The notes: generated from the letters alone by a model not told the origin. DNA of 64,000 nucleotides from Stenotrophomonas rhizophila (GCF_007667275.1 NZ_VDQT01000001.1:1355125-1419124); one strand, 5' to 3'. Counted from the first letter of the stretch, positions 24,672-36,526 are shown. Numbers and translations are program-made.

Positions 24672-25439
24672 ATGCGACTGACTGCCCTACCCGCATTCGC
24701 GGACAACTACATCTGGGCGCTGGTCGCCGACGACGGCCACGCCATCGTGGTCGACCCCGGCAAGGCCACACCGGTACTGGCTGCGGCGGCGCAGCAGAAC
24801 TGGCGCCCGCACACGATCCTGCTGACCCACCACCACGACGACCATATCGGCGGGGTGGAACAGTTGCAGGCCCGGTTCTCCGGGCTCGAGGTGGTCGCGC
24901 CGGACGATCCACGCATCCCGATGGCCACCCGGCGCGTCACCGGGGGTGAACGCGTTCAGGCATTGGGGCTGGAGATCGACGTAGTATCCGTGCCCGGACA
25001 CACCCGATCGCATGTCGCGTTTCACACGGCTGAACATCTTTTCAGTGGAGATGCGCTGTTCAGCCTGGGCTGTGGCCGCATGTTCGAAGGTACGCCACCC
25101 CAGCTCCTGGCATCCCTGCACAGGCTGGCGTCCCTGCCGCCGCACCTGCTGTTGTGCTGCGGTCATGAGTACACCGTGACAAATGCCGTCTTCGCGCGGC
25201 ATGTCGACCCCGCCAACGTTGCGCTTGCGCGACGCCAAGAGGAGGCCCTGGCCATGCGCCGCGATGAACGACCCACGCTGCCGGTTGCACTGGCCAGCGA
25301 GCTGGAATGCAATCCATTCCTGCGTACCAATACCCCCGCTGTGCGTGCTGCGGTAAGCAAGCACCTCGGCCGCCCCGTCACCGATGAAGTCGATGTGCTG
25401 GCGGGTCTGCGGCGCTGGAAAGACGGATTCCGAACATGA
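24672..25439 (+). CDS. gloB: Hydroxyacylglutathione hydrolase (glyoxalase II)
   Basis: 255 aa. Hydrolyses S-lactoylglutathione in methylglyoxal detoxification. The binuclear-metal motif [10 protein letters not shown] (H53, H55, D57, H58) is followed by [26 protein letters not shown] and CGHEYT. ATG at 24672. Its stop overlaps the mltD start (ATGA), so the two are co-translated; the same pair lies near rnhA-dnaQ in enterobacteria. Confidence 0.96.
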   Translation: MRLTALPAFADNYIWALVADDGHAIVVDPGKATPVLAAAAQQNWRPHTILLTHHHDDHIGGVEQLQARFSGLEVVAPDDPRIPMATRRVTGGERVQALGLEIDVVSVPGHTRSHVAFHTAEHLFSGDALFSLGCGRMFEGTPPQLLASLHRLASLPPHLLLCCGHEYTVTNAVFARHVDPANVALARRQEEALAMRRDERPTLPVALASELECNPFLRTNTPAVRAAVSKHLGRPVTDEVDVLAGLRRWKDGFRT

Positions 25440-26638
25440 GGCGGCGATTGCTGCCGCTCGCGGCGGGCCTGGCGATGGCGCTGGCCGGCACCGCGGGCGC
25501 CCAGTCGTTGAGTGCAGGCATGTCGCAGAACGTGGCCGGGCTTTCCCAGCTGCCGCTGGACGCTGCCGCCCTGCCCCCTGCCTCGGTCCGCAACGGCCAG
25601 GACATTTTCGCCAGCTTCCGGGACGGCCTGGCCGAACCCACCTGCGACGCCGAGGCCACCAGTCCACGCTGGCAGAAGCAGTTCGCGCATGCGCCCTCGC
25701 GCCTGGCTAACCAGGATGACGACGCGCTGGTGCTGTTCGGCTACGTGGTCGAAGAGCTGCGCAAGGCCGACCTGCCGACCGAATTCGCGCTGATCCCGTT
25801 CGTGGAAAGCGGCTACCGGCCCAATGCCCGCAACGGCAGTGGCCCCGCCGGTCTGTGGCAGTTCATCGCCAGCACCGCCCGGAACCACCGCGTGCAGATG
25901 ACCGCCGGTTACGACGGCCGGCTGTCGGCCGCCGACTCGACCCAGGCCGCCGTGCGCTACCTGAAGACGCTGCACGGCATGTTCGGCGGCGACTGGCGCC
26001 TGGCCACCATGGCCTACAACGCCGGCGAGTACCGGGTCCTGCAGTCGCTGCGCAAGGCCGGCATGAACGCGCAGAACGCGCGCCCGTCGGCATTGCCGGG
26101 GCTGTCGCCGGTCACCTACTCCTATGTCGAGAAGCTGCACGCGCTGGCCTGCGTGCTGGAAAACGCCGAAACCTCGCCCGGGGTGATGGCGTCGCTGGAT
26201 CGCAGCGTCCCGGTGCTCAAGACCCACACCCTGCCGGCCGGCACCAGCGTGCAGCAGTGGGCCGCACAGCGCGCCCTGGACCCCGCCCGCATCGCCCGGC
26301 TCAATCCGGCCCTGGCCGGCGGCAAGGGCCGCCCCAGCGGCCAGGTGTCTCTGCTGGCGCCAGCCACCCATGCGCCGGTCGACGCCACGGCGATGCTGGC
26401 CAAGGCCGAGCCGCCGGTTACCGCGACCGTGGCCCCGGGTAACGACGCACCTGCAGCCCGCCGCGCCGTGGCCAGCGCCGATCGTCCGCGTGCGCGCCGC
26501 CACACCGTGCGCAATGGCGAATCGGCCTGGACCATCGCCAAGCGCTACGGCATGCCGTTGAAGGCGCTGCTGTCGTTGAACAACATGACCGGCAGCAGCG
26601 TGCTGAAGCCCGGCGCCGTACTGCGGGTGGAAGACTGA
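25436..26638 (+). CDS. mltD: Membrane-bound lytic murein transglycosylase D
   Basis: 400 aa. A signal peptide of about 22 residues ends in AGA; there is no lipobox, so it is periplasmic rather than a lipoprotein. The SLT catalytic E124 lies in FVESGYRP, with GPAGLWQF and [10 protein letters not shown] typical of family 1D. One C-terminal LysM (about 356-399) binds peptidoglycan; a Pro/Ala-rich linker sits between. E. coli MltD has two LysMs, so this one is shorter. ATG overlaps gloB. Confidence 0.93.
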   Translation: MRRRLLPLAAGLAMALAGTAGAQSLSAGMSQNVAGLSQLPLDAAALPPASVRNGQDIFASFRDGLAEPTCDAEATSPRWQKQFAHAPSRLANQDDDALVLFGYVVEELRKADLPTEFALIPFVESGYRPNARNGSGPAGLWQFIASTARNHRVQMTAGYDGRLSAADSTQAAVRYLKTLHGMFGGDWRLATMAYNAGEYRVLQSLRKAGMNAQNARPSALPGLSPVTYSYVEKLHALACVLENAETSPGVMASLDRSVPVLKTHTLPAGTSVQQWAAQRALDPARIARLNPALAGGKGRPSGQVSLLAPATHAPVDATAMLAKAEPPVTATVAPGNDAPAARRAVASADRPRARRHTVRNGESAWTIAKRYGMPLKALLSLNNMTGSSVLKPGAVLRVED

Positions 26639-26674
26639 CGTACTGCCGGGCCCTGCCCGGCACCGTGTACAAAC

Positions 26675-26704
26675 AAAAGGGCCCGGCATTGCCGGGCCCT
26701 TTTT
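26675..26704. terminator. Bidirectional terminator between mltD and ppiD
   Basis: AGGGCCCGGC-ATT-GCCGGGCCCT stem flanked by AAAA and TTTTT. SMAG-like GCCGGGC/GCCCGGC pieces lie on both sides. Confidence 0.88.
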
Positions 26705-26743
26705 CGTACAGCCGCCGGGCAGGGCCCGGCGCCGTGCGATCGG

Positions 26744-28717
26744 TTACAGGTTCGCTTCTTCCACCTGCACCCGGTACGACTTGCGCAGGGACTGCACGAA
26801 GTCCTTGGCGGCGGCCATGCCGTCGACCTGGTCCAGCTGCTGGCGGAACTGCTTCTGCTGCTCGGCCGGCACCTCGGCCAGGTTCGGCGGGTTCACCTTG
26901 TTGACCGCGAACACCACGTAACGGCCCTGCACGGCGACCTTGCCATGGCTCGGCTTGCCTTCGGCCGGCGCCGGGGCGGCAAACACCGCACGGTTGATTT
27001 CCGGGGTCGGCACCGGCTGGGTGCGCGGCAGGCCCGGCAGCGGGGTGAGCTGCAGCTTCTCTTCAGCGGCCAGCGCCTGCAGGCTCTGACCGGCCTTGAG
27101 CTTGGCCAGCAGCGCATCGGCGGCCTTTTCCGAGGCCTGGCGGCTGCGGTCGGCGCGGATCGCGGCGATCACCTGCTCTCGTGCCTTGTCCAGCGGCAGG
27201 GCCTGCTCCGGGCTGTGGTCGGCAACGCGGATCAGCACGCTGTGGTCCGGGGCCAGGGTGATCGGGTCGCTCACGGTGCCATCCTGGACCAGCACGTCGG
27301 AGAACGCGGCGCGCTGCACGGCCGGATTGGCGGCGATGCCGCTGGCAGTGGCGCGGCTGAACGGACCGAGGGTCTGCATCGGCAGCTTAAGTGCGTCGGC
27401 AGCGCTCTTGAGCGAGGTCGGGTTCTTGTAGACCTCATCGACCAGGCGGCCGCTCAGTTCCGAGAACGCACCTTCGGTGTCGGCCTTGAGCTGTTCGGCG
27501 GCGAGCTGGTCGCGCACCTCTTCGAACGGACGCTCCTGGCCACCCTTGACCTCGCGCAGCTGCAGCACGTGGTAGCCGAACTCGGTCTTGACCGGTGCAC
27601 TGACGTCGCCGGCCTTCATCGCGAACAGCGCGTCTTCGAACGGCTTGACCATCGAACCGCGCTCGACCCAGCCAAGGTCGCCACCGTTGCCCTTCGAACC
27701 GGTGTCGTCCGAATTGGCCTTGGCCAGGGCGGCGAAGTCGGCACCCGCGGCCTTGGCCTGCGTGGCAAGCGCTGCCGCCTTCTGTTCGGCGGCCTTCAGC
27801 TTGGCCGGATCGCTGCCGTCGGCGGCAATCAGGATGTGCGCGGCCAGGCGTGCTTCGGGCGTGGCGAAGCGTGCCTTCTCGTCGGCATAGCGCTTACGCA
27901 GCGCAGCCTCGTCGGCCGGGGTGGCCGGCGGCAGGGTGGCCGCGTTGAGCTCCACGTACTCCAGCGTGACCGTTTCCGGCTGGCGGAAATCCTTGCCGTG
28001 GCTGTCGTACCACTGCTTGATCTGCGCGTCGGTGACCTCGGCGGTGTCGGCCGGCAGTTCCGGCAGCGCGGCGATCTCCACGTCGCGGGTTTCGCCGAGC
28101 AGGTTCATCATGCGCGTGGCTTCGGCACTGGTGACGAAGCCGGAGTTCTGCAGCGCGGTCGGGATGACCGACTGCTGCAGGCTGTCGCGCACCAGCGTCT
28201 CGAACTGTGCCGGGGTCCGCGGCGGCGTGCCGGTGCTCAGCGCCAGGCGGTACTGGTCCTGGTTGAACTTGCCGTCGGCGCCGACGAAGGCCGGAATGGA
28301 CGCGATGGTCTCGCGCACCAGGCCGTCGCCGATGACGATGCCGGACTGCTCGCCGGCCAGGCGCACGACCTGTTCGTCGATCATCTGGTCGAGCACGGCG
28401 CGCTTGTTTTCGGTGCTTTCGAACTGGCGGGGATCGAAGTCCTCACCCTGCTGCTGGCGGGCCTGCTGGCGCGCCTGTTCGAAGCGGGTACGGAAATCCT
28501 GGGCGCTGATCTCGTGGTGCTGCCACAGGAACGACATCGGCCACCACGACGGCGCCGAGCGCCACCAGGTCGGCGGTGCCGCCACCTTGGCCACGTTCTG
28601 CGCACCGACACCGCCCAGGTAGCTGGAGTCGATCACGAACAGGAACGGAATCATCAGCAGCCCCAGGATCACGGTAACGATCCAGCCCGAGGTCTTGTCG
28701 CGAAGTTTCTGCAGCAT
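26744..28717 (-). CDS. ppiD: Periplasmic folding chaperone PpiD (SurA/parvulin type)
   Basis: 657 aa. One membrane anchor at about 12-29 (WIVTVILGLLMIPFLFVI) leads to a periplasmic SurA-N-like chaperone domain. A parvulin domain lies at about 289-390 (HILIAADG... GGDLGWVERGSMVKPF... FGYHVLQL). A second degenerate parvulin part and C-terminal tail follow. It assists newly exported proteins at the Sec translocon. ATG at 28717. It ends the tig-clp-lon-hupB-ppiD block, with tRNAs inserted between hupB and ppiD. Confidence 0.94.
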   Translation of the reverse strand: MLQKLRDKTSGWIVTVILGLLMIPFLFVIDSSYLGGVGAQNVAKVAAPPTWWRSAPSWWPMSFLWQHHEISAQDFRTRFEQARQQARQQQGEDFDPRQFESTENKRAVLDQMIDEQVVRLAGEQSGIVIGDGLVRETIASIPAFVGADGKFNQDQYRLALSTGTPPRTPAQFETLVRDSLQQSVIPTALQNSGFVTSAEATRMMNLLGETRDVEIAALPELPADTAEVTDAQIKQWYDSHGKDFRQPETVTLEYVELNAATLPPATPADEAALRKRYADEKARFATPEARLAAHILIAADGSDPAKLKAAEQKAAALATQAKAAGADFAALAKANSDDTGSKGNGGDLGWVERGSMVKPFEDALFAMKAGDVSAPVKTEFGYHVLQLREVKGGQERPFEEVRDQLAAEQLKADTEGAFSELSGRLVDEVYKNPTSLKSAADALKLPMQTLGPFSRATASGIAANPAVQRAAFSDVLVQDGTVSDPITLAPDHSVLIRVADHSPEQALPLDKAREQVIAAIRADRSRQASEKAADALLAKLKAGQSLQALAAEEKLQLTPLPGLPRTQPVPTPEINRAVFAAPAPAEGKPSHGKVAVQGRYVVFAVNKVNPPNLAEVPAEQQKQFRQQLDQVDGMAAAKDFVQSLRKSYRVQVEEANL

Positions 28718-28799
28718 GGGAAAAATCAAGGCCCGATTGGCGAATCCGGCAGTGTACCCCGCTTCGCTCCGCTCCCCAACAGGGGCGGGCGACAGGCCA

Positions 28800-28832
28800 A
28801 AAGAAAAGCCCCTGGTTCGCACCAGGGGCCTT
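28800..28832 (-). terminator. Terminator after tRNA-Asp copy 1
   Basis: GCCCCTGG-TTCG-CACCAGGGGC with T-rich sequence on the minus-strand 3' side (CTTTTCTTTTG). Confidence 0.75.
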
Positions 28833-28839
28833 CAATGAT

Positions 28840-28916
28840 TGGCGGAGCGGACGGGACTCGAACCCGCGACCTCCGGCGTGACAGGCCAGCATTCTAACCA
28901 GCTGAACTACCGCTCC
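28840..28916 (-). tRNA. tRNA-Asp(GTC), copy 1
   Basis: 77 nt with CCA. GGAGCGG acceptor; anticodon loop CTGTCAC gives GTC; T loop GGTTCGAGTCC. Identical to the copies at 29006 and 29207. Confidence 0.97.
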
Positions 28917-29005
28917 GCGCTTGAAACGTTGCAGGCGATCATTATATCCGAAGATATTCAGAAAACCCACCTCGAAGTACTGCTTTTCGAGGACTTTTTT
29001 AAAAC

Positions 29006-29082
29006 TGGCGGAGCGGACGGGACTCGAACCCGCGACCTCCGGCGTGACAGGCCAGCATTCTAACCAGCTGAACTACCGCTCC
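29006..29082 (-). tRNA. tRNA-Asp(GTC), copy 2
   Basis: 77 nt, identical to copy 1. The spacer to copy 1 is AT-rich and contains TTTTTTAAAA, the lowest GC stretch in this region. Confidence 0.97.
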
Positions 29083-29098
29083 GTTTTAATTTTTCAAA

Positions 29099-29145
29099 GT
29101 CGGCCGACAGTCGACTAACAGTCGACTAACAGTCGACTCTACAAC
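29099..29145 (-). repeat. Iterated SMAG-like arms between tRNA-Asp copies
   Basis: GTCGACTAACA repeated twice, then GTCGACTCTAC; looks like a SMAG whose arm has expanded in tandem. Confidence 0.75.
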
Positions 29146-29170
29146 CGACCATACAACCTTGTTACAGATA

Positions 29171-29201
29171 ACAAGGCCCCCGATCGCTCAGGGGCCTCGT
29201 T
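29171..29201 (-). terminator. Terminator downstream of tRNA-Asp copy 3
   Basis: AAGGCCCC-CGATCGCTCA-GGGGCCT hairpin with TTGTTATCTG on the minus 3' side. Confidence 0.6.
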
Positions 29202-29206
29202 GAAAC

Positions 29207-29283
29207 TGGCGGAGCGGACGGGACTCGAACCCGCGACCTCCGGCGTGACAGGCCAGCATTCTAACCAGCTGAACTACCGCTCC
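29207..29283 (-). tRNA. tRNA-Asp(GTC), copy 3
   Basis: 77 nt, identical to copies 1 and 2; 27 bp from tRNA-Val, probably one transcript with it. Confidence 0.97.
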
Positions 29284-29310
29284 ACATTTCAAACTTTTAC
29301 TGGCAGTGCC

Positions 29311-29385
29311 TGGTGGGTGCTGAGGGTTTCGAACCCCCGACCCTCTCCGTGTAAAGGAGACGCTCTACCGCTGAGCTAAGCACCC
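29311..29385 (-). tRNA. tRNA-Val(TAC)
   Basis: 75 nt with CCA. GGGTGCT/AGCACCC acceptor; anticodon loop CTTTACA gives TAC. Directly downstream of hupB. Confidence 0.97.
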
Positions 29386-29396
29386 CAGCAAGCCGC

Positions 29397-29669
29397 TTAG
29401 TTTACGGCATCCTTCAGGGCTTTGCCAGCCTTGAACGACGGATTCTTCGACGCAGCGATCTTGATGGTGTCGCCGGTCTTCGGGTTGCGGCCGGTACGGG
29501 CGGCGCGGTCACGCACCTGGAACGTACCGAAGCCCACCAGGGTCACGGCGTCGCCAGCCTTCAGGGCCTTGGTGACAGCAGCGATGACGGCATCGACGGC
29601 GCGAGCCGAATCGGCCTTGGTCAGGTCGGCGACTTCGGCAACGGCGTCGATCAATTCGGTCTTGTTCAT
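29397..29669 (-). CDS. hupB: DNA-binding protein HU (beta type)
   Basis: 90-aa histone-like protein. [20 protein letters not shown] and [19 protein letters not shown] (DNA-binding arm) are standard HU; the C-terminus [16 protein letters not shown] completes it. ATG at 29669 with AAAGGAG. It follows lon as in enterobacteria but has its own promoter about 128-157 bp upstream. Confidence 0.98.
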   Translation of the reverse strand: MNKTELIDAVAEVADLTKADSARAVDAVIAAVTKALKAGDAVTLVGFGTFQVRDRAARTGRNPKTGDTIKIAASKNPSFKAGKALKDAVN

Positions 29670-29796
29670 TCTGTACAGCTCCTTTGGCGGGAATTCCGCA
29701 TGTTCGACAGTAAAGCATCCGACCCGCAACGTGGCCGGACGCCAGTGAGTTCTCGGTTCGCACCGATCAACGATCTGCTGACCTGCGAGTGGTGCT

Positions 29797-29825
29797 TTTA
29801 TACCAGCGCACCCCTACCCGCGCAA
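29797..29825 (-). promoter_or_regulatory. Promoter of hupB
   Basis: TTGCGC (29820-29825), 17-bp spacer, TATAAA (29797-29802) on minus. It predicts an untranslated leader of about 120 nt. Confidence 0.7.
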
Positions 29826-29874
29826 GCTGAAAAGCCAATAACGACGCGGGTTTCGGGCAATTCAACGACGCGCG

Positions 29875-32340
29875 TCAGTGCTTGACGCGCGTGGTGGAAG
29901 GTGCCTTGCTCTTGCCGCGCACTGTGACGCGTTGCCCATCCTTCTTCGGCTTCGGCTGCGTCAGCGGCGTTTCCAGTGCCAGGTCCAGCACCTCTTCGAT
30001 CCACTTGACCGGAATGATCTTCAGGTCGCGGGTGACGTTGGCCGGAATGTCGGCCAGGTCCTTGCGGTTCTCCTCCGGGATGATCACCGTGGTGATGCCA
30101 CCGCGCAGCGCGGCCAGCAGCTTTTCCTTCAACCCGCCGATCGCGGTGACGCGGCCGCGCAGGGTGATTTCACCGGTCATCGCCACTTCGGCGCGGATCG
30201 GCACCTTGGTCAGCATCGACACCAGCGAGGTCACCATCGCGATGCCGGCACTGGGGCCGTCCTTCGGCGTGGCGCCATCGGGCACGTGCACGTGCACGTC
30301 GTGCTTCTGCAGGAACTCGGCATCGATGCCCAGCCGTTCGGCGCGCGAACGCACCACCGACAAGGCTGCCGAGGCCGACTCCTTCATCACGTTGCCGAGC
30401 TGGCCGGTCAGGATCAGCGCGCCCTTGCCCGGCACCAGCGTGGATTCGATCTGCAGCAGGTCGCCGCCCACTTCGGTCCAGGCCAGGCCGGTGACCAGGC
30501 CGATTTCGTTCTGTTCCTCGGCGCGGCCGAAGTCGAAGCGGCGCACGCCCAGGTACTTCTCCAGGTTCTTGCCGTTGACCACCACCAGCGCCTTCTTCTT
30601 CGACGCCGCCTTCCTGCCGGCCTTGGCCGGCTTGGCAGCGGCGACCGGACCGGCCAGCGCGATTTCCTTCACCACCTTGCGGCAGATCTTGGCCACTTCG
30701 CGCTCGAGGTTGCGCACGCCCGATTCGCGGGTGTAGTAACGCACCACGTCCTGGATGGCGTCGGCCTCGATCTCCAGTTCCTCCGGCTTCAGGCCGTTGG
30801 CCTTGAGCTGCTTGGGCACCAGGTAACGCATGGCGATGTTGAGCTTCTCATCCTCGGTATAGCCGGGGATGCGGATCACTTCCATGCGGTCGAGCAGCGG
30901 GCCCGGGATGTTGAGCGAGTTCGAGGTCGCCACGAACATCACTTCGGACAGGTCCAGGTCCACTTCCAGGTAGTGGTCGTTGAAGGCGTTGTTCTGCTCG
31001 GGGTCGAGCACTTCCAGCAGCGCCGAGGATGGGTCGCCACGGAAGTCCATCGACATCTTGTCGATCTCGTCGAGCACGAACAGCGCGTTCTTGCTGCCCA
31101 CCTTGTTGAGGTTCTGCACGATCCGGCCCGGCATGGAACCGACGTAGGTACGGCGATGGCCACGGATCTCGGCCTCGTCGCGCACCCCGCCCAGGCTCAT
31201 GCGCACGAACTTGCGGTTGGTGGCCTTGGCGATGGACTGGCCGAGCGAGGTCTTGCCCACGCCGGGCGGTCCGACCAGGCACAGGATCGGGCCCTTCATC
31301 TGCTTCACCCGCGACTGCACCGCCAGGTATTCGAGGATGCGGTCCTTGACCTTGTCCAGGCCGAAGTGGTCGGCGTCCAGCGTTTCCTGGGCGACCTTGA
31401 GATCCTTGCGGACCTTGGTGCGCTTCTTCCACGGCACGCCCAGCAGCCAGTCGAGGTAGTTGCGCACCACCGCGGCTTCGGCCGACATCGGCGACATCTG
31501 CTTGAGCTTGTTGAGTTCGGCCTTGGCCTTGGTTTCCACCGGCTTGGGCATGCCGGCGTCAGCGATCTTGCGGGCCAGCTCTTCCAGCTCGCCGGGCGCG
31601 TCGTCGAGGTCGCCCAGCTCCTTCTGGATCGCCTTCATCTGCTCGTTGAGGTAGTACTCGCGCTGGCTCTTTTCCATCTGCGACTTGACCCGGCCGCGGA
31701 TGCGCTTTTCCATCTGCTGCACGTCGATCTCGCCGTCGACCAGGCCGACCAGCATTTCCAGGCGTTCGCCGATCTGCAGGGTTTCCAGCAGGCGCTGCTT
31801 GTCGGCCAGGCGCACGCTGATGTGCGCGGCGATGGTATCGGCAAGGCGCGCGGGTTCATCGATGCCGGCCAGGGTCTGCAGCAGCTCCGGCGGCAGCTTG
31901 CGGTTGGTCTTGACGTACTGCTCGAACAGCGACATCAGCGAACGCGCGATGGCTTCGATTTCGCGCGGCTCGCGCGACTCGTCCGATTCGATTTCCGACG
32001 CCACGCCCTGCAGCGCGCCGTCGCGCTCGGTCACCTCGGTGACGTTGACCCGCGACAGCCCCTCGACCAGCACCTTGATGGTGCCGTCGGGCAGCTTCAG
32101 CAACTGCAGGACCTGGGCAAGGGTGCCGACCTGGTAGAGGTCGGCAGCGGTGGGGTCGTCGGTTTCGGCCGACTTCTGCGCGAGCAGCAGGATGCGCTTG
32201 TCGGCTTCCATCGCCTGCTCCAGCGCGTGCATGGATTTGTCGCGGCCGACGAACAGCGGAATGACCATGTGCGGGAACACCACCACGTCGCGCAGCGGCA
32301 GTACCGGCAGGTCGAGAGTCTCAGTTGGGGAACGGGCCAT
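29875..32340 (-). CDS. lon: ATP-dependent protease Lon
   Basis: 821 aa. N-terminal substrate domain; Walker A GPPGVGKT at 357-364; Ser-Lys dyad S697 (DGPSAGIAM) and K740 (GGLKEK), 43 residues apart as in E. coli. A Lys/Ala-rich insert ([12 protein letters not shown]) lies just before the protease domain, and a basic tail ends the protein; both lengthen it over the E. coli 784 aa. ATG at 32340 with GGAG. Upstream is a clpX terminator overlapped by a sigma-32-like promoter. Confidence 0.98.
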   Translation of the reverse strand: MARSPTETLDLPVLPLRDVVVFPHMVIPLFVGRDKSMHALEQAMEADKRILLLAQKSAETDDPTAADLYQVGTLAQVLQLLKLPDGTIKVLVEGLSRVNVTEVTERDGALQGVASEIESDESREPREIEAIARSLMSLFEQYVKTNRKLPPELLQTLAGIDEPARLADTIAAHISVRLADKQRLLETLQIGERLEMLVGLVDGEIDVQQMEKRIRGRVKSQMEKSQREYYLNEQMKAIQKELGDLDDAPGELEELARKIADAGMPKPVETKAKAELNKLKQMSPMSAEAAVVRNYLDWLLGVPWKKRTKVRKDLKVAQETLDADHFGLDKVKDRILEYLAVQSRVKQMKGPILCLVGPPGVGKTSLGQSIAKATNRKFVRMSLGGVRDEAEIRGHRRTYVGSMPGRIVQNLNKVGSKNALFVLDEIDKMSMDFRGDPSSALLEVLDPEQNNAFNDHYLEVDLDLSEVMFVATSNSLNIPGPLLDRMEVIRIPGYTEDEKLNIAMRYLVPKQLKANGLKPEELEIEADAIQDVVRYYTRESGVRNLEREVAKICRKVVKEIALAGPVAAAKPAKAGRKAASKKKALVVVNGKNLEKYLGVRRFDFGRAEEQNEIGLVTGLAWTEVGGDLLQIESTLVPGKGALILTGQLGNVMKESASAALSVVRSRAERLGIDAEFLQKHDVHVHVPDGATPKDGPSAGIAMVTSLVSMLTKVPIRAEVAMTGEITLRGRVTAIGGLKEKLLAALRGGITTVIIPEENRKDLADIPANVTRDLKIIPVKWIEEVLDLALETPLTQPKPKKDGQRVTVRGKSKAPSTTRVKH

Positions 32341-32393
32341 GTGGGCTCCAGTTGAGCAGCGGGGATGGCCTCCGGGCAGCGTCGCCCGGATAC

Positions 32394-32428
32394 AAAAAAG
32401 CCGATGGCCCCGTTATGGGGCCATCGGC
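32394..32428 (-). terminator. Terminator between clpX and lon
   Basis: GCCGATGGCCCC/GGGGCCATCGGC 12-bp stem followed by TTTTTTG on minus. It separates clpX from lon. Confidence 0.9.
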
Positions 32429-32441
32429 GTCCAGATGCAAG
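32413..32441 (-). promoter_or_regulatory. Possible sigma-32 heat-shock promoter of lon
   Basis: On minus CTTGCAT (32435-32441), 14-bp spacer, CCCCATAA (32413-32420). The sigma-32 consensus is CTTGAAA-N11-16-CCCCATnT. The -10 lies inside the clpX terminator stem. Confidence 0.45.
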
Positions 32442-32481
32442 ATGCTCTGAAAAACTTCCATCAATTCAAATGCTTAATGGA

Positions 32482-33771
<1,290 letters not shown>

Positions 33772-33897
33772 GCTTCGCTTACCCAGTTACCCCACCCGCT
33801 GAACGGGGGTTCGATTCGAGAATAGCACAGGGCCGGGAGGACGCCAGTCCAGCCCGACCCTGCGGAAACAGGCCGGTTTCCCGGCCCGGCGGCACCA

Positions 33898-34524
33898 TCA
33901 GGCCGGGGTGATCGACTCTTCCGGGCGACGCTCCAGGACCTGGTCGACCAGGCCATAGGCCACCGCGTCGGCCGCGCTCTTGAAGTTGTCGCGCTCGGTG
34001 TCGCGCGCGATGGTCTCCAGCGACTGCCCGGTGTGCTTGGCCAGCACCTCGTTCAGGCGCGCACGCAGGGTGAGGATCTCACGCGCGTGGATGTCGATGT
34101 CGGTGGCCTGGCCCTGGAAACCGCCCAGCGGCTGGTGGATCATCACCCGCGAATTCGGCAGCGCATAACGCTTGCCGGCCGCGCCGGATGCCAGCAGCAG
34201 CGCGCCCATCGAGGCGGCCTGGCCGACGCAGATGGTGCTCACGTCCGGCTTGATGTACTGCATGGTGTCGTAGATCGCCATGCCGGCGGTGACCACGCCA
34301 CCGGGCGAGTTGATGTAGATGCTGATGTCCTTTTCCGGGTTGTCCGCTTCCAGGAACAGCAGCTGCGCCACCACCACGTTGGCCATGTGATCGTCGATCG
34401 GGCCCACGAGGAAGATCAGGCGCTCCTTCAACAGGCGCGAATAGATGTCATAGGCGCGCTCGCCGCGGCTGGTCTGTTCGACCACCATCGGAACCATGTT
34501 CAGGGCTTTGGTTTGGTTGTCCAT
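33898..34524 (-). CDS. clpP: ATP-dependent Clp protease proteolytic subunit
   Basis: 208-aa serine peptidase. Catalytic S105 (GQAASMGA), H130 (VMIHQP) and D179 (RDTERDN) are all present; it forms the tetradecameric barrel with ClpX/ClpA. ATG at 34524. Between tig and clpX in the conserved order. Confidence 0.98.
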   Translation of the reverse strand: MDNQTKALNMVPMVVEQTSRGERAYDIYSRLLKERLIFLVGPIDDHMANVVVAQLLFLEADNPEKDISIYINSPGGVVTAGMAIYDTMQYIKPDVSTICVGQAASMGALLLASGAAGKRYALPNSRVMIHQPLGGFQGQATDIDIHAREILTLRARLNEVLAKHTGQSLETIARDTERDNFKSAADAVAYGLVDQVLERRPEESITPA

Positions 34525-34591
34525 TTCTGAGGCACCTATTTGGGGGAAACCACCCCGCGCCAGCGGCGCGGGGCATGAAACGCCGCCCGCT

Positions 34592-35887
34592 TTACTGGCG
34601 GATGGCGTCCTGGAACGACAGCGGCTGCTCGGTGTGCTGGGCGCGCTCGGCGATCCAGTCGATCACCTGCTCTTCCATCACGCGGTTCTGCAGCCCACTC
34701 ATCAGCTGGGGGTCGTTGCGGTACATCTCAATGACCTGCTCCGGCTCTTCGTAGGTCGAGGCGATGAGGCGCATGGTTTCGTTCAGGCGCTTGGGGTCCA
34801 GGCGCAGGTCGTTGCGGCGGGCGACTTCGCCGACCAGCAGGCCGACCAGCACGCGCTTGGCGGCGGCGTCCTTGAAGCCTTCGTGGGCGTCGGCCGGGAT
34901 CTCGCCCGGGTTGCGGCCGCTGCGGCGGATCTGCTCGACCTGCTGGGCCAGCATGGCGCGGGCTTCGTTGTCGACCAGGCGCGGCGGCATTTCCACCGAG
35001 GCGTAGGCGGCGATCAGCTGCTCGCCGACTTCGCGGCGCAGGCGGTTCATCAGCGCACCCTTCAGTTCACGCTCCAGGTTGGCGCGGATGTCCTTGCGGA
35101 ACTGTTCCACGTCGCCACCCTTCACGCCGAAGCTCTTGATGAAGTCCGCATCGACGTCCGGCAGCACCGGCTCGGAAACGTCCACCACCTTCACGCTGAC
35201 CTTGACCTGCTTGCCGGCCAGTGCCGGCACGCGCCAGTCGGCCGGGAATTCGACGTCCAGGGTCTTTTCCTCACCCTTGGACAGGCCGACCAGGCCCTGT
35301 TCGATCTGCTCGAACATCATGCCCTGGCCCACCACCACGCTGCCCTTTTCGGTGCCTTCGGCCGGCAGGCGCTCATCGCCGGCCTGCGACCAGGTTTCCA
35401 GTGCGACCAGGTCGCCGTCCTGGGCGCCACGGGTGACCGGGCTCCAGCTGCGGCGCTGCTCGCGCAGGTTGGTGATCATCTGGTCGATGTCGGCGTCGTT
35501 GATCTCGGCGGTGTGGCGCACCACGGTCAGCTTGCTGACGTCGACGTCGCCGAAGTCCGGGACCAGCTCGACGGTGGCCACGAACGAGAACTCGCCGTCA
35601 TCACCCTTGTCGATGCGCGGCGCGCCGGCGATGCGCAGCTCGTGCTCGCGGACTGCGGCGTCGAAGGTTTCACGCAGCAGGCCGTCGACGGCTTCGCTGC
35701 GGACCTGCTGGCCGAAGCGCTGCTCGATCACCTTGGCCGGCACCTTGCCCGGACGGAAGCCCTTGATGCGCGCGGTGCGGGCGATTTCGCCCAGGCGGCC
35801 GCTGATGTGGGTCTGCAGGCGGTCTTCCGGCAGCGAGAAGGTCAGGCGGCGTTCCAGATTGCCGGTGGATTCGATCGAAGCTTGCAT
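34592..35887 (-). CDS. tig: Trigger factor
   Basis: 431-aa ribosome-associated chaperone and prolyl isomerase. The ribosome-docking signature reads GFRPGKVP (43-50) where E. coli has GFRKGKVP. A central FKBP-like domain and a C-terminal helical 'arms' domain follow. ATG at 35887 with AGGAG. First gene of tig-clpP-clpX-lon. Confidence 0.97.
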   Translation of the reverse strand: MQASIESTGNLERRLTFSLPEDRLQTHISGRLGEIARTARIKGFRPGKVPAKVIEQRFGQQVRSEAVDGLLRETFDAAVREHELRIAGAPRIDKGDDGEFSFVATVELVPDFGDVDVSKLTVVRHTAEINDADIDQMITNLREQRRSWSPVTRGAQDGDLVALETWSQAGDERLPAEGTEKGSVVVGQGMMFEQIEQGLVGLSKGEEKTLDVEFPADWRVPALAGKQVKVSVKVVDVSEPVLPDVDADFIKSFGVKGGDVEQFRKDIRANLERELKGALMNRLRREVGEQLIAAYASVEMPPRLVDNEARAMLAQQVEQIRRSGRNPGEIPADAHEGFKDAAAKRVLVGLLVGEVARRNDLRLDPKRLNETMRLIASTYEEPEQVIEMYRNDPQLMSGLQNRVMEEQVIDWIAERAQHTEQPLSFQDAIRQ

Positions 35888-36089
35888 GTTGACTCCTGCC
35901 GCCGGTGGCACTGCCCCCGGCTCGAATGTTTGATGGATGAAGCGGGTGATGGACGCGTCGGTCGTGGACCCACATCCACGCCGCAGCCCTGTAGTTTCGC
36001 CGATAACGGCCAGCGCCGCCAGCACGCGGCGGGAAGCGTCAATCGAGGGCCTGTTCAGGGGGGCGCCTCCCACGGCGGGCCCCGGTGCA

Positions 36090-36174
<85 letters not shown>

Positions 36175-36221
36175 GAGGGGCGCAGTATAGCCTTTCCTCA
36201 CCCGTGACCTGGGGGCTTCGG

Positions 36222-36393
36222 AGACGTTTCAGCCACGCAGGGCGTGGCTCTACGTCCTGGCGACCCGGCAGACGTTTCAGCCACGCAGGGCGTGGTTCTA
36301 CGTTTTGGCGACCCGGCAGACGTTTCAGCCACGCAGGGCGTGGTTCTACGTCCTGGCGACCCAGCAGTAGAGCCACGCCCTGCGTGGCTGCGC
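36222..36393. repeat. Three 48-bp tandem repeats each holding a SMAG, plus an inverted SMAG
   Basis: Units start at 36222, 36270 and 36318 (AGACGTTTCAGCCACGCAGG...). Each contains GCCACGC/GCGTGG arms with a CTACG end. A facing GTAGAGCCACGCCC copy at 36367-36391 closes the array. Gap between tRNA-Leu and tRNA-Lys; no gene. Confidence 0.88.
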
Positions 36394-36413
36394 CATGCCG
36401 GAATCGCAGGCAA

Positions 36414-36444
36414 GAAAAAAGCCGCCTGGCGAACCAGGCGGCTT
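36414..36444 (-). terminator. Terminator of tRNA-Lys copy 1
   Basis: GCCGCCTGG/CCAGGCGGC stem; TTTTTTC on the minus 3' side. An identical one at 36689-36719 serves copy 2. Confidence 0.85.
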
Positions 36445-36450
36445 CTGTCT

Positions 36451-36526
36451 TGGTGGGCTGTCAAGGATTCGAACCTTGGACCTATTGATTAAGAGTCAAC
36501 TGCTCTACCAACTGAGCTAACAGCCC
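36451..36526 (-). tRNA. tRNA-Lys(CTT), copy 1
   Basis: 76 nt with CCA. GGGCTGT acceptor; anticodon loop CTCTTAA gives CTT; T stem CAAGG/CCTTG. Confidence 0.97.

Larger units (their letters stand above)
36392..36526 (-). repeat. 135-bp duplication unit A (terminator + tRNA-Lys)
   Basis: Nearly identical to 36667-36801, 275 bp away; I count three substitutions. Includes the terminator GCCGCCTGG-CGAA-CCAGGCGGC and tRNA-Lys. Confidence 0.88.

Noticed and set aside
28840..29385. tRNA cluster as an integration site for a genomic island
   Set aside because: No integrase, no direct repeat of a tRNA 3' end flanking foreign DNA, and neighbours are core genes on both sides.
29878..32355. 825-codon open frame antisense to lon
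   Set aside because: Long antisense frames are expected in high-GC DNA; it has no recognisable domain and lon is unambiguous. Similar shadows opposite the TonB receptor (48427-51165) and the moxR operon (9503-11530) were dropped for the same reason.
36222..36393. Possible CRISPR array
   Set aside because: The repeats are 48-bp tandem units with no unique spacers and each contains a SMAG; no cas genes are near.
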